64,000 nucleotides of DNA from positions 128,299 to 192,298 of the forward strand of contig NW_001799633.1 of the NCBI RefSeq assembly GCF_000165425.1, given 5' to 3'. This DNA is from Paramecium tetraurelia (lineage: Eukaryota > Ciliophora > Oligohymenophorea > Peniculida > Parameciidae). Below are positions 50,075 through 59,890 of the stretch, one piece after another (position 1 is the stretch's first letter; every line of letters starts with the position of its first letter). Below the pieces are notes generated by a model. The model ran no database searches. It saw nothing but the letters and a program-made list of their open reading frames with translations, and was not told where the DNA came from. The position numbers and the translations under genes are program-made.

Positions 50075-52460
50075 TCATTATTGTTTCTTAATAATTAAAT
50101 CTTATTAGAATTCTATGAATCTTAATCTATGTTCAGGTCTTTAATTAATTTTGTTGATTGTAATTCTTATATAAAATTTTATTAAATTATCATATTCTTT
50201 ACATAACAATTTAACTAAGTTATCTGGAGTGTTGAATGGTAACCTCGTAATCCTTTTAAAGTACTTTTTTCTCAGAGTTATCAGTAATTTGGATAACTAT
50301 TGATTGTTATAATAAGCCGCAACTGCACAATATAAAAAATGAGGCTCAATTTATGCCTAATAGAACGCTAGTCTTGGTTAGAAATTCATTTTAGAGGACA
50401 ATTGCAGTAAATTTAGGTTTATGAAATTTATTTTGAGATCCAATTATTTGATATGCATCATGATATTTCCTTTGTTATTGATTTGAGTTCCCAAATATTC
50501 ATATAAATAGAGTATTGGAAATCCTTCGCACTGCTCTTCTTAATTAATAAATTTTATGGGCATGATTCCACTTTTCTTTTTATTGATAACTAAGTTCCAT
50601 CTGACAGCGAGAATGCTGATTTATTAGATAAGATGACTGAAATTTCTATACTCAGTCTCTAGAACTAAGTAATCAGCGTATCCCAAAAATCTGACTTTAT
50701 AAGAAATTCGGTTGAAAAGGTCTTTAAAATATTCATCAAGGTTAATGTTAAATAAGGCAGAGGAGATCCTTAGGGTACTCCATTTGAATAATAAAAAATT
50801 TTCTCTAATTTTATACGGATTAATACATAGCATTCTGCTATGCAAGGCTTTTAAAAAGTCTATTTCATTTTGTTTCAAAATATTTTGTTTTTTAATATTC
50901 CATGCAGTTTTGATCTGCAGATTGTATTATAGGCACTTGAGAAATCAATGAAGATTAATATCCTATTATCCTTGCCTTGGATGTTTTTGATCTAGTTAAG
51001 TATCTTAAATATAATTAATTAAGTTCCTAGTCCATTGATGAATCCTGTTTGAGGCTTTTATATATGATTATTGAGATAATCTTATAATTAAGGATGGAAT
51101 CTTAAATCTAAAATTTGTATAAAGGGCTTAATATTACTAGGGGCCTAAATTAGTCATTTTAGGTATATTTGGATACATTTTATTTAGGGGCCGCAAACGC
51201 GCCCATCCTAATCTCTTGTTTATTTGGAAGGTATCTGGCCTCCATAAATCTTGTAGCAGTTCCCAAGAAGAATTTTTGATGAATTAATGTGTTAGCCCAT
51301 CATAAGAGATGGCTTTGTCACCAGCCATTAACCTTTGTAATTCTTAGGTATTTCCTTAACTTAGCTTTTCGAGATAAGGAATAGGAGTGGGTTCATATTT
51401 GTGTAATTTAGAATATTTGCCTAAACTTGAATACAATTTGTAAATATGTCATTCCCATAATGTAATTTGTTGTCATCATCTAAGTAACTGTTAAATATCC
51501 CTCCGTCTCTTTTTTGTTAATTCATAATGATAGCCCTTTTAAAAAGATTATAAAATTGATTTCTGTCGCCTTTTATAACAATTCTTTGCATTTCTCGGCC
51601 ATATCTATACTTTGGCTTTATTTGATAGGTCTTATCCTTAATCTTTCTTTAGTAATTATTCTTTTATTCCACATATCCTTCAGATAAATTGCATAGAATT
51701 GTTTAAATGAGTTAACATGTTTTTTGTTTAATATTTAATTACAAGAATTTACAGCTTTTGATTTATCAATCTTAATTAGGTGTTGTGGTATTCTTTCTGT
51801 CAAGTTATAGTTCAGGGTGAGATCAACTATTATTATTGCATGGTCAGATTAATTATTTCAATGCACTTATACTTCATTTTTGTATTTTTTGAAAATTAAG
51901 ATGTGGTCTGTTTATGAGTAAACTTGCTTTCCCAAAATTACCCCTATGAAATGTGAATGTATTTTTAGTTATATCAGTCATATAAGGAATTTCAATCTTA
52001 AGAGTATTAAAGTCCCCACAGACTATTAGTAATTAGGAATGAATTAGTTAGTTTAATATTTATGTGATTTTATTCCAGAAAAATTGTTGATATTTCTTAT
52101 ATTCATATTTACTATGAAAATATACATTTATAAGAATTAATTCTATATTAGATGATCTGATTTGCACTACTAACAAATCAGGTTAAGCTTGATGATTCAT
52201 CTCTGAGTCAAAGTAATATTGGGTTATATTCTACTTTAAAATTATTTATGAATTCCTATGATTATTCTACCAGAATGGTGAGATCTTTTCTGATCAAATA
52301 AGTACTTATATTTTATTGAATCTTTCAATGCTTTGTTCCTTACTTCTTGTAAGCATATTAGGTGAGGTTTTTGTTATTAAATTTCCTAAAATGTATTTTT
52401 TTTAATAGAACTGATATTCCAACAGAGAATTTTGAGTTTTGTATCTTAATTTTTCTCAAT
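50075..52460 (-). pseudogene. LINE ORF2: AP-endonuclease plus reverse transcriptase, broken
   Basis: The C-terminal frame is open from 50944 to the stop at 50075 and encodes the second half of the RT palm (SSALFNINL, YADYLV with the second Asp of YADD replaced by Tyr). It continues into a C-terminal region with a RKKYFKRITRLPFNTPDNL motif. A TGA at 50945-50947 interrupts the first half (INLH-stop-FLKCL, in the FIDF-like segment). Upstream the frame shifts near 51.4-51.5 kb and again between EN blocks. Loss of the second catalytic Asp (YADD to YADY) alone would abolish polymerisation. Confidence 0.8.
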
Positions 52461-52482
52461 AGGGTTTTTTAGACTTTAAGCC

Positions 52483-52866
52483 TCATTTTCTATTGAGCTT
52501 GAGGTTCTTGTGATATCTGTTATTTATAGGTGTTTTTCCTTAATGTTCGGAGCGGATATGGGCATAGTATGAAGGCCCTGAGGCATAGGGTCCAGAACCA
52601 CATTTTTCACACCAGATTTTGCTTTCATTCCCTAGCTCATTTTCTGAGCTGGATTTTTCTTCAATATCTTCTTGAAATTATTAGGAGTTCTTCTCTAGTA
52701 CTTTTGTTATTTCATCTTTAATCGTCCACCTCAAAATTTTTTAACTAGAGTTAATTAACTCTGATTATTTAATTGAATTCGGGTAGATTTTAGTTTTTTA
52801 TTTTATTGGAGTTACTATTAACATTTTATTTGATATTTTCTCTCTTGGAATTACTCTATTGTTCAT
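52483..52866 (-). CDS. LINE ORF1, C2H2 zinc-finger protein, ~127 aa
   Basis: ATG is the complement of 52864-52866; TGA is at 52483-52485, with no intron. The protein is hydrophilic with an acidic middle (DIEEKSSSENELGNESK). One zinc finger reads CEKCGSGPYASGPSYYAHIR then SEH, i.e. C-x2-C-x13-H-x4-H. ORF1 proteins of LINEs bind element RNA. The TGA overlaps an ATG (ATGA) that would start ORF2. The ORF1 frame is intact although ORF2 is not. It may extend upstream of 52866, where the frame stays open. Confidence 0.65.
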
Positions 52867-53199
52867 CGCGCTTGGATTGGTTTTTTCTTTTTTTTAGAAA
52901 GTTAATAATTATTCCGTATGTGGTATATTGCAATAGTTTTATTGCCCTTACCATATGTTCTTTTTTATTTATTACTTCCGTTGAATAGAGATAATTTTAA
53001 GTTATAAATTTGGCATATGCCCACTTACTTTGTTATTTTCTATTTTTTAAGTAACCTTTTATTCTTGGTCTTGGTCTTCTGCTAATATGTTTATATGCTA
53101 ATGTAACTATTACTTAATTGCTATCAGTTCTAATCTTAATTCTTTGGCTATCAGTTCATATAAATTTTAATAGATATTTTCACCTGAAGTCGTATTTTG

Positions 53200-53774
53200 A
53201 ACATTTTTTTAGTGTATGGTTATTATGAAGTAGTATATGAGTCAACAGACACTGAACTCTACATCAACAAAAACTTACAGGTTAATGAGGTTGTAATTCC
53301 AACTGTGACTGATGAGAAATCAAATGTTGTGTTCTTTAAGGTTTTTTCTGATCCAAGGGAATAATTAAGAGGTTTTTGTCCTTATGGAATTAATCCATTA
53401 ATTAAACAGGTATGGCGAGGATATCATTCGACTATCGAATGATTTGCCGATAATGCTGCAGAGTCTTCGAATACCATGAAATTATTAAACACTCATGTGA
53501 ACAAGTATGAAAATTATTCATCCAAAAAGCCATTCCTAAGGGTTNNNNNNNNNNNNNNNNNNNNNNNNNNNNNNNNNNNNNNNNNNNNNNNNNNNNNNNN
53601 NNNNNNNNNNNNNNNNNNNNNNNNNNNNNNNNNNNNNNNNNNNNNNNNNNNNNNNNNNNNNNNNNNNNNNNNNNNNNNNNNNNNNNNNNNNNNNCACTGG
53701 GTACTCCGGATAGAAATTTTACTAAAGGATCAAAGAGTATCTCTTGTTCGATTTTCCCTGCATATTTTAATATG
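53200..53774 (+). pseudogene. gene fragment of unknown family interrupted by assembly gap
   Basis: A plus-strand frame with higher G+C than the surroundings encodes YYEVVYESTDTELYINKNLQ, VTDEKSNVVFFKVFSDPREQ and FCPYGINPLIKQVWRGYHST. It then meets a TGA at about 53441, after which the same frame continues (FADNAAESSNTMKLLNTHVN) into the gap. After the gap a frame HWVLRIEILLKDQRVSLVRF ends at a TGA near 53.77 kb. No start codon is evident. It could be a broken host gene carried with the duplication or a transposon passenger. Family not recognised. Confidence 0.4.
53545..53694. other. assembly gap of 150 N
   Basis: A run of N bases. The true size and content are unknown, and the joins on either side should be treated with care. 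Confidence 1.
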
Positions 53775-54359
53775 ATAAAAATAATTAAAAATTATAATAA
53801 TATATCATAACTTTTGAGTTTTATAAAGAAAACTATTTAATAATAATTCTGGATATAGTAATTTTTTTGATTCAATTAGTTTAATTTGGAGTGAAATCAA
53901 AATTGTTTCTTGTACAAAAAAAAATCTTATTTAACAACTTTATTTAATTTATTTCAATTGCAACAATGGATAGAAAAGAGACAAAACATTGTAGTTTTTA
54001 ATAAACCCAATAAAGAATATTAAGACAATAATACAACTTTATTAAAGATTTTATTATTTTTATTAGTAATTACATACAAATCATCATTTAATCTCTCAAA
54101 ATAAAGCATAATTGATAAGAATTTAAAATCTAATAATCTTTTTACAATCTACATATAATTAAATTGTTAAAAAATCTAATTTTTCAATTTAATATAGATA
54201 TGGTAAATTTGATTCAAATAAATATTTGGATTAAAATATTATTGATGATTATTAATAAATACAATTTGTTCATAATAAAGTTGAAGTTAATTTGGCTTAC
54301 TTAAAAAAACGCAATAAAATTTAGATTGATTTAAATTATATTATTATGAAATGTGTTTA
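53775..54359. other. AT-rich spacer, no gene seen
   Basis: Between the gene fragment and the right arm of the inverted repeat. No frame of protein-like composition was found. Confidence 0.4.
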
Positions 54360-55340
54360 AAACCTCAATGAATCAACAACATCCTCCTTATTTGGCTTAT
54401 GGTTTTTGGCTCTATTTAGTTAATGTCACAGTTGTAGGGAAAAATCTAAAAAGAATGAATAAGAAAGTGATACATTTCTTCATCTTTTTCCTAACTTGCA
54501 GCAGCTTTTGCAATGTCTTGAAAAGCTTGTTCAATGTTTGTGGCATCTTTAGCTGATACTTCAAAGAATTATATGTTTCCATGAGATTTACACCATTATT
54601 AAGCTTTAGATTCCTAAACTTTTCTTTCTGAGGCTTTATCTAATTTATTTCCTAATACAACAAAAGGAAAATGTTCTGGATCTTTTGGTTAACCTTACAT
54701 TAAAAATTCATCTCTCCATGAATCCAATGAATCAAATGATTTTGGATTTGTGATATCGTAAACTAATACGCAGCAATCAGCTCCTCTATAAAATGCACCA
54801 CCTAATGATTGGAATCTCTCTTAACCTGCAGTGTCCCAAATCTAATAAAAATATGATAAATTCATGATACTTAAAGTGTAACCATACGATCATCAATCAT
54901 AACTTCTTTGGCCATAAAATCTGCTCCAACTGTAGCCCTGTATTATTAAGTGAACCTTGCATTGACATATTAATTCATCAAAGATGTTTTTCCGACTCTA
55001 AAAGTTATTTAGAATACAAAATTACCCTGAATCACCTAAGATGATGATTTTAAAAAGTTGCTTCTTCTTGCTAGCCATGTGGAATTAATATAATAATTTA
55101 TTTATTTATATTAAAAATTTCTGATTTTTATTTTTAAATTCTTAAATATCGTATTTTATAAGAAACAAAATCTTAAAATAATTTATTATTCACTTCTTTA
55201 CAGCCATAAAAAATATACAATTATACATTAAGTATTTTTAATCTAATTTTGAATGATTATAAGTTGATTCCTACATTTATTCGAATGAAACCTCAAATCC
55301 TTTTTATTTTATATAATGTTTTATATCTTCATAGCTTAAT
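54360..55340. repeat. right arm of inverted duplication (partner 48320-49315)
   Basis: Nearly the reverse complement of the left arm. It carries the canonical Rab7 gene and continues without a break into the full carnosine N-methyltransferase gene. This suggests the right arm is the ancestral locus and the left arm the copy. Confidence 0.85.
54373..55078 (-). CDS. RAB7: Rab7 GTPase, canonical copy, 206 aa
   Basis: ATG is the complement of 55076-55078; TGA is at 54373-54375. The introns are at the same positions as in the left copy (28, 29 and 28 nt). Motifs are fully canonical for Rab7: [32 protein letters not shown] (switch I), [37 protein letters not shown] and C-terminal GGCC for double geranylgeranylation. 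It regulates late endosome, lysosome and phagosome maturation. All positions where the two copies differ carry the typical Rab7 residue here. Its ATG lies 112 nt from the stop of the methyltransferase gene on the same strand. Confidence 0.95.
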
Positions 55341-56383
55341 TCAATGCTTGTTTCTGAGAATTAATTAGCAAAATGATATTCCAATGGCCCAAAATTGATC
55401 CAAATTCCTTTCGGCTTTAAAATTTCATAGATAGTGTCTATATAATCTAATATATTATTTGCTGTGTCAATGAAGAAACAAGTAATAATGCTATCCCAAA
55501 AATTAAAGTATTTTTCTTGATGATATACTGTAATAAATTCCCCAGCTACAAATGACATTTGGTCATTTTCAGTTAAAACTTCTGCAGGAACGATGTCAGG
55601 TATTTATACTAATTCAAATTAGTCGTTTTCACTAAAGTTAATTAATAAATTTACCTGAGTCGATTGCAAAAGTTATTGGCAAAAGGATATAATTCATATT
55701 AGTTTTTCTTTTATGTGAGATTGATAATAAAATGAGAACTCAAAAGCATAAAATAAGAGAATTCATTTCCTTATGCTGCGAAGCCTCGACTTGCCAATTC
55801 AAATACGAGCCTTCCTAATCCTGCTCCAGGTAAAAGTACCTAATATTTTTTATCTTTAGTTTTTGCATCTGGATAATATTATTATAAGCAATCAATAATA
55901 GGTTTATAAGATTAATCTCTTTCTGCTTATCCTTGAATGCTCCAATCTTGATTAAATTTATATAATTATACCTCGATAAAATTATTTTAAGGTTATTCTT
56001 AGTTTTGAAATATCACCATGCTGGGCATGAGGAAAATATGGTAGATCTGATACAAATTTCACTTGACTTAAATCCATCTCTGGAAACATATCAACATAAG
56101 CTGCTACTATCAAGAAACAAAAATTGGCATTTTTCTTTATGCAGTAATCCAATTTTTTTATTCTTTCTTAATAATTCATTAATAAGTTATTTCTTTAATC
56201 AGGGTTGAGTGTTTCAAAATGAGTCTTAATTCTTTAAAGCTCTACTTTCATATCATTCATATAGTTATAAAAGCATGCAATCACATTTTTAAAATGTTAA
56301 TATTCATGGATGTCCTTTTCTAATAATTCATTATTAGAGGGATGATAGCTTGCACATTCTTTATCAAAATATAATGCGTCCAT
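55190..56383 (-). CDS. CARNMT1: carnosine N-methyltransferase (CARNMT1, N2227-like), 381 aa
   Basis: ATG is the complement of 56381-56383; TGA is at 55190-55192. Introns of 25 and 23 nt leave 1,146 nt. Family landmarks in order are LKQFYRDWSIQGQAERDQSY and KPIIDCLQQYYP; the SAM-binding motif LLPGAGLGRLVFELASRGF; QGNEFSYFMLLSS; and DSIITCFFIDTANNILDYID, YEILKPKGIWINFGPLEYHF and IELSYEDIKHY. These are the diagnostic segments of the N2227/UPF0586 family, SAM-dependent methyltransferases that convert carnosine to anserine in animals. The substrate in a ciliate may differ. A truncated copy of its 3' end lies at 48.3 kb. Confidence 0.93.
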
Positions 56384-57059
56384 CTCTTTTATTTCAATTT
56401 CAATTTAATCCATTAAAATAATTTGTTAAATAATAAAAAACAAATTAACTTGCTTAGTTTATTCCATCATCCACCAAATAAGAATCTAACTCCAGAAGTA
56501 TAATGTTAGAATTAAGTTGTATAATTTTAAATAAATTTCTAAAACATAAATATTGAAAATAATACTTAATGTTAAAAAAATAAAACTAGATAGATATAGA
56601 GTTAACTTGGAGATGATGTCATAATTATTTTGCCATTATGTGAAAAAACTGCTCATTCTTATTACTAGTTAGAAAGATAAAAAGAAGATACTAAGAATAG
56701 TCAAAAAATAGGAGTAAATAGCTAAAATCATATAAAATGTTCCACAAAACCAAAAATTTATATAATTTATCAAGAAATCAAGCCTTCTAAATTTTTGGAA
56801 AGCCAATTCTACCACCAAAAAATTCGGAATCCTATTAGAAAATAAAAAAATGTAAAATTTCATAATTTAGAGAGAGGATCTTCAAATTGTTAAAAGACTT
56901 TAGTTTATGAAAATATGAAAAATAGAACCAAAAAGAGCTGCATTTTGCTTTACTCTTAGCAAATCGAGAAACAGCTAGATAAATATTTAATATTTCTAAA
57001 AGTGTGATTATAAAATATAATAAATCAAAGCATGAAGTACAAATGAAAATATGAAGGTT
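56384..57059. other. spacer with a weak ORF at ~56.65-56.9 kb (+)
   Basis: Mostly AT-rich. A plus-strand code-6 frame from about 56648 to 56908 (internal ATG at 56738) has some protein-like composition (NQAFQIFGKPILPPKNSES) but no support as a gene. The opposite-strand hydrophobic ORF here is probably a shadow. Confidence 0.3.
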
Positions 57060-57670
57060 GTATTTATTACATAATTAAATTATGAAATGTTAGAAGTGAA
57101 ATGTTATTAGATTACTAAAATTTAGTAATGTGCTTTTTAAGAAGGAGAATAATTATATAGTCTTATTATTCAATGTAAATCTATCAAGTTTATAGAGCAG
57201 AACAAATTTTGCATAAAAAGTTTACATAATGAAAATCCAAGATAATTTTAAAATTATATGCAGCATAATAGATCAGATTTCGAAAAGAAACTATTCTCCT
57301 CCTGTAATATTCTTTAGAAAGAGAAATTGCAACATGGATCGAAAAACATGAAATTAAATAAAAAGACAATGAATTTAGCCAAGAAATGATTAAGTTTTAT
57401 AAATACTCTTCTAAAGTCGATAAAATCTAATCAGATCAAATTTAGCAGGAAATAATAATCTATGTTGACAACAATATTATACAAATTCCTTTTGCAAAGT
57501 AGGTATTAACTCTATTGATTAGTTAACTAATCTTTAATATAATTAGATTTATCTATCCATTAATTTAAAAAGTTTTATAATTTTCCATAGTTTGATTTAT
57601 CCAGTTTTTAATAAGATCTTACTTATTTTGGCAATGTAAATTTAGATTGAAAAATACTTATTATAAAAAA
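57060..57670 (+). CDS. possible small gene, exon structure unresolved
   Basis: A clear protein-like stretch at about 57310-57490 encodes EREIATWIEKHEIKQKDNEF, MIKFYKYSSKVDKIQSDQIQ and IIIYVDNNIIQIPFAKQ. Upstream segments (QEGEQLYSLIIQ, SIIDQISKR) can be linked by 21-22 nt introns. One junction near 57300 would need an intron of only 14 nt or an indel. A 20-nt intron near 57501 would extend it to about 57680. The gene is probably real but I cannot give its ends. No family recognised. Confidence 0.35.
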
Positions 57671-57701
57671 AAAATTAATCATTTATTTTCAATATATATA
57701 A

Positions 57702-57930
57702 TGGAAAATTAGGAATGAAATTTAGTATTATATTTATTCTTAGATTGATTATATTAAACTTGAACTTCATTTTGAAGACATTATGGAGACAAGAGAAATT
57801 CCATATCGTTTTCGCAATAGGTATTTAATTTATCAGATATTATTTGAAATAGAATTTAAAGAATTAGAAAATTCTTACAATTGTTAATTCTAAACATTAT
57901 TGAAAATTGATAATTTTTAGCAAGTCCTTT
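57702..57930 (+). other. short exon-like stretch, unresolved
   Basis: Contains IDYIKLELHFEDIMETREIP and YRFRNR in one frame just before a GTATTTAATT splice-like site. The ATG at 57702 is separated from it by a TGA. It could be an exon of a small gene or the end of the preceding one. Confidence 0.3.
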
Positions 57931-57975
57931 TAATTATTTTTATTATTAAAAATATCATATATTTTAATTAATCTG

Positions 57976-58767
57976 ATGGGTTGTCTCTTATAAACGATGA
58001 AATAAAGAAATTATTAGGTTGTTCATGGATATAAAGATGGTTAGCAAGAATAAAATGCCAAAAATGTTGACAGTTAATAAATAATTGAATAAGTTGTACA
58101 TCTCGAAGTACCATTGATACAAGAGGATATCTCAGATTTGTTAACTGATAGTTCTCTTGACAATTAAGAAATTTAACTAATTGATGAATCTATCAGATTA
58201 AGAAAAATTAAACTAATGAAAATAAAAGATCCTGAAAAATTCAAAAGACGTAATTCATTACCAAATCCAAATAAAATTGACACAGAATAAAAAAAAATAA
58301 GAAGAACCTTTTCATAGGATTAGATAGTAAATAGTAGTATTTCTATTAATAATTTGTATTATTAAAAATTCCTAAGTTAATATAAAGCATATGATTAACC
58401 TTAAGATGAATAGAAACATTATCTTCCTTAAAATATAGAGCAAACTGATTTAGAAATTAGCGAAGAAAATTTTTCTTAAGAGAATTCTTTCTCGTCTATG
58501 AAATAATTAGTTTCCTTATGCAAATATTGTACAAAAGAAATTTAGGAAGATGAATACTAACTTGAATGTTTTCATTGTTATCATGCAAAATGTTTAGAAG
58601 AATTAATACTAAATAAAATTGAAGAAGACTAATCTTTAATTAGTTGTATATGCCATTAATCAATCAAGACAAAACTAATAAAATAAATTCTATGTATAAA
58701 TAATGAAGTAAAATACTTAAAGTTGTTAGAAAATTAAATCACAGTTTTGAATTCAACATTATAATGA
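57976..58767 (+). CDS. RING-like zinc-finger protein with acylation-type N-terminus, 263 aa
   Basis: An intronless frame of 792 nt, ATG at 57976-57978 and TGA at 58765-58767. The start MGCLLQ fits N-myristoylation at Gly2 plus palmitoylation at Cys3, so membrane association is likely. The middle is Gln/Glu-rich and basic. The C-terminal third has a RING/PHD-like array: CKYC, then LECFHCYHAKCLEELI, then SCICHQS (C-x2-C...C-x-H-x2...H-x2-C...C-x-C-H). This suggests E3 ubiquitin ligase activity, though the final metal ligands are not perfectly canonical. Convergent with the MT-A70 gene 15 nt away. Confidence 0.8.
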
Positions 58768-58782
58768 ATTTAAATTTGTTTA

Positions 58783-59760
58783 TCATTTATTTTCACAAAC
58801 ACTAATCCACCCTTTTCTAGGTTGATCTTTTTATGCAAAAATCTCCATCAATTAAGATTTTGGGAGCAAAGTTTCAATTGTCTAATAAATATATTCTTTC
58901 GTTTTTAAACATGATTTTCCATTGTTCACAATGTCAAATAATACATCAGGAGTTCTTTAATGTCTTAATTCTAGTTGGGACTTTTATTCATCAAATTTCC
59001 TAAACATTATCAACACTTATTTTGATTGATTTAAAACTTTTGAAGGACGATGCAAGATCAAATCTTTAACCTAAACCTTTTATTATAGAAAATCTAAGTT
59101 ATCTAAGACAGCATCTTCAGTCTGTTCTATTTTCATATGTTTATTCAACTCTTCTAAAGCTTACTCTAGGCTCAACTGTACTACAACCAGATTTTCTATA
59201 TAAGTAAATCCTTTATTTTCCATAGTTTCAAGAATTTCATTTATAAGGCTTTTATCAGACCATATAAATAAAATTCCATTGGATATTAACTTTTTGGATA
59301 TATCTAAATTTTTCTATATATATTAAGAGAGATTACTAAATCTTTTTTGAAAAGATTATCAATGAAAATTCCTTAAACTCCTTTTGCATATTGGGATAGA
59401 TCTGTCCCTAAAATCTTTTTGAGAACAACAATCCTTATGTTAGAATATATTGTTTACTTTTTTTGGTCTGTTTCATAAGATTGACAATTAATTGATCCTT
59501 TCCATTATAACAACACTTCTAAATTGTCACAAGTTCTAATTAACTATAACAATTTACACTTTATCCTCTTTGGATTTTGTTTTGTATTTCCTAATCTTCT
59601 TAAATGCTTTGTATGAGTCTTATTCATCCATATATTCTGAATCATCTTCTGTAATATCATAGCCTTAGTTCAGCTTAAAATAATTTATTCGCTTATTTTC
59701 TGAACCAGGCTCGTTATATCTCAATCTCATTCTTAAGGATTCCCGCTAATTTTTTCCCAT
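58783..59760 (-). CDS. MT-A70 family protein, MTA9-like with degenerate catalytic motif, 304 aa
   Basis: ATG is the complement of 59758-59760; TGA is at 58783-58785. Introns of 24 and 23 nt plus a putative 16-nt one leave 915 nt. The N-terminal ~70 residues are charged. The MT-A70 fold shows LGTDLSQYAKGVQGIFIDNL, LISNGILFIWSDKSLINEIL, NKGFTYIENLVVVQLSL, RHQRTPDVLFDIV and the end KDQPRKGWISV. Where active members have DPPW, this protein reads DNLF, so it probably cannot methylate alone. This fits MTA9-type partners of the ciliate MTA1 N6-adenine DNA methyltransferase complex. METTL14-like inactive partners are an alternative. Confidence 0.82.
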
Positions 59761-59890
59761 GTTTTTTTATCTAATTAATCAAATAAATCAATCCATTATT
59801 AAGTGCTATTGAAGAAAAATAATTAATTTGATAGTATAAATAATTCTATAAATTGATGACATTGCAATTTGTATTAAGTATAAACTAAAA

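Larger units (their letters stand above)
50075..52870 (-). mobile_element. degenerate LINE (non-LTR retrotransposon), ORF1 + EN/RT
   Basis: On the minus strand the order is: ORF1 (52866-52483), AP-type endonuclease (about 52.46-51.80 kb), reverse transcriptase (about 51.29-50.60 kb) and a C-terminal region to TGA 50075-50077. Endonuclease hallmarks are WNISSIKKNTF, HLICLQEVRNK, CGDFN and NNQSDHAIIIVDL. RT hallmarks are WARLRPLNKMYPNIPKMT, SSALFNINL and LGYADYLV. In-frame TGA codons (for example 50945-50947) and several frameshifts break ORF2. The element uses the ciliate code (many TAA/TAG as Gln). Confidence 0.85.
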
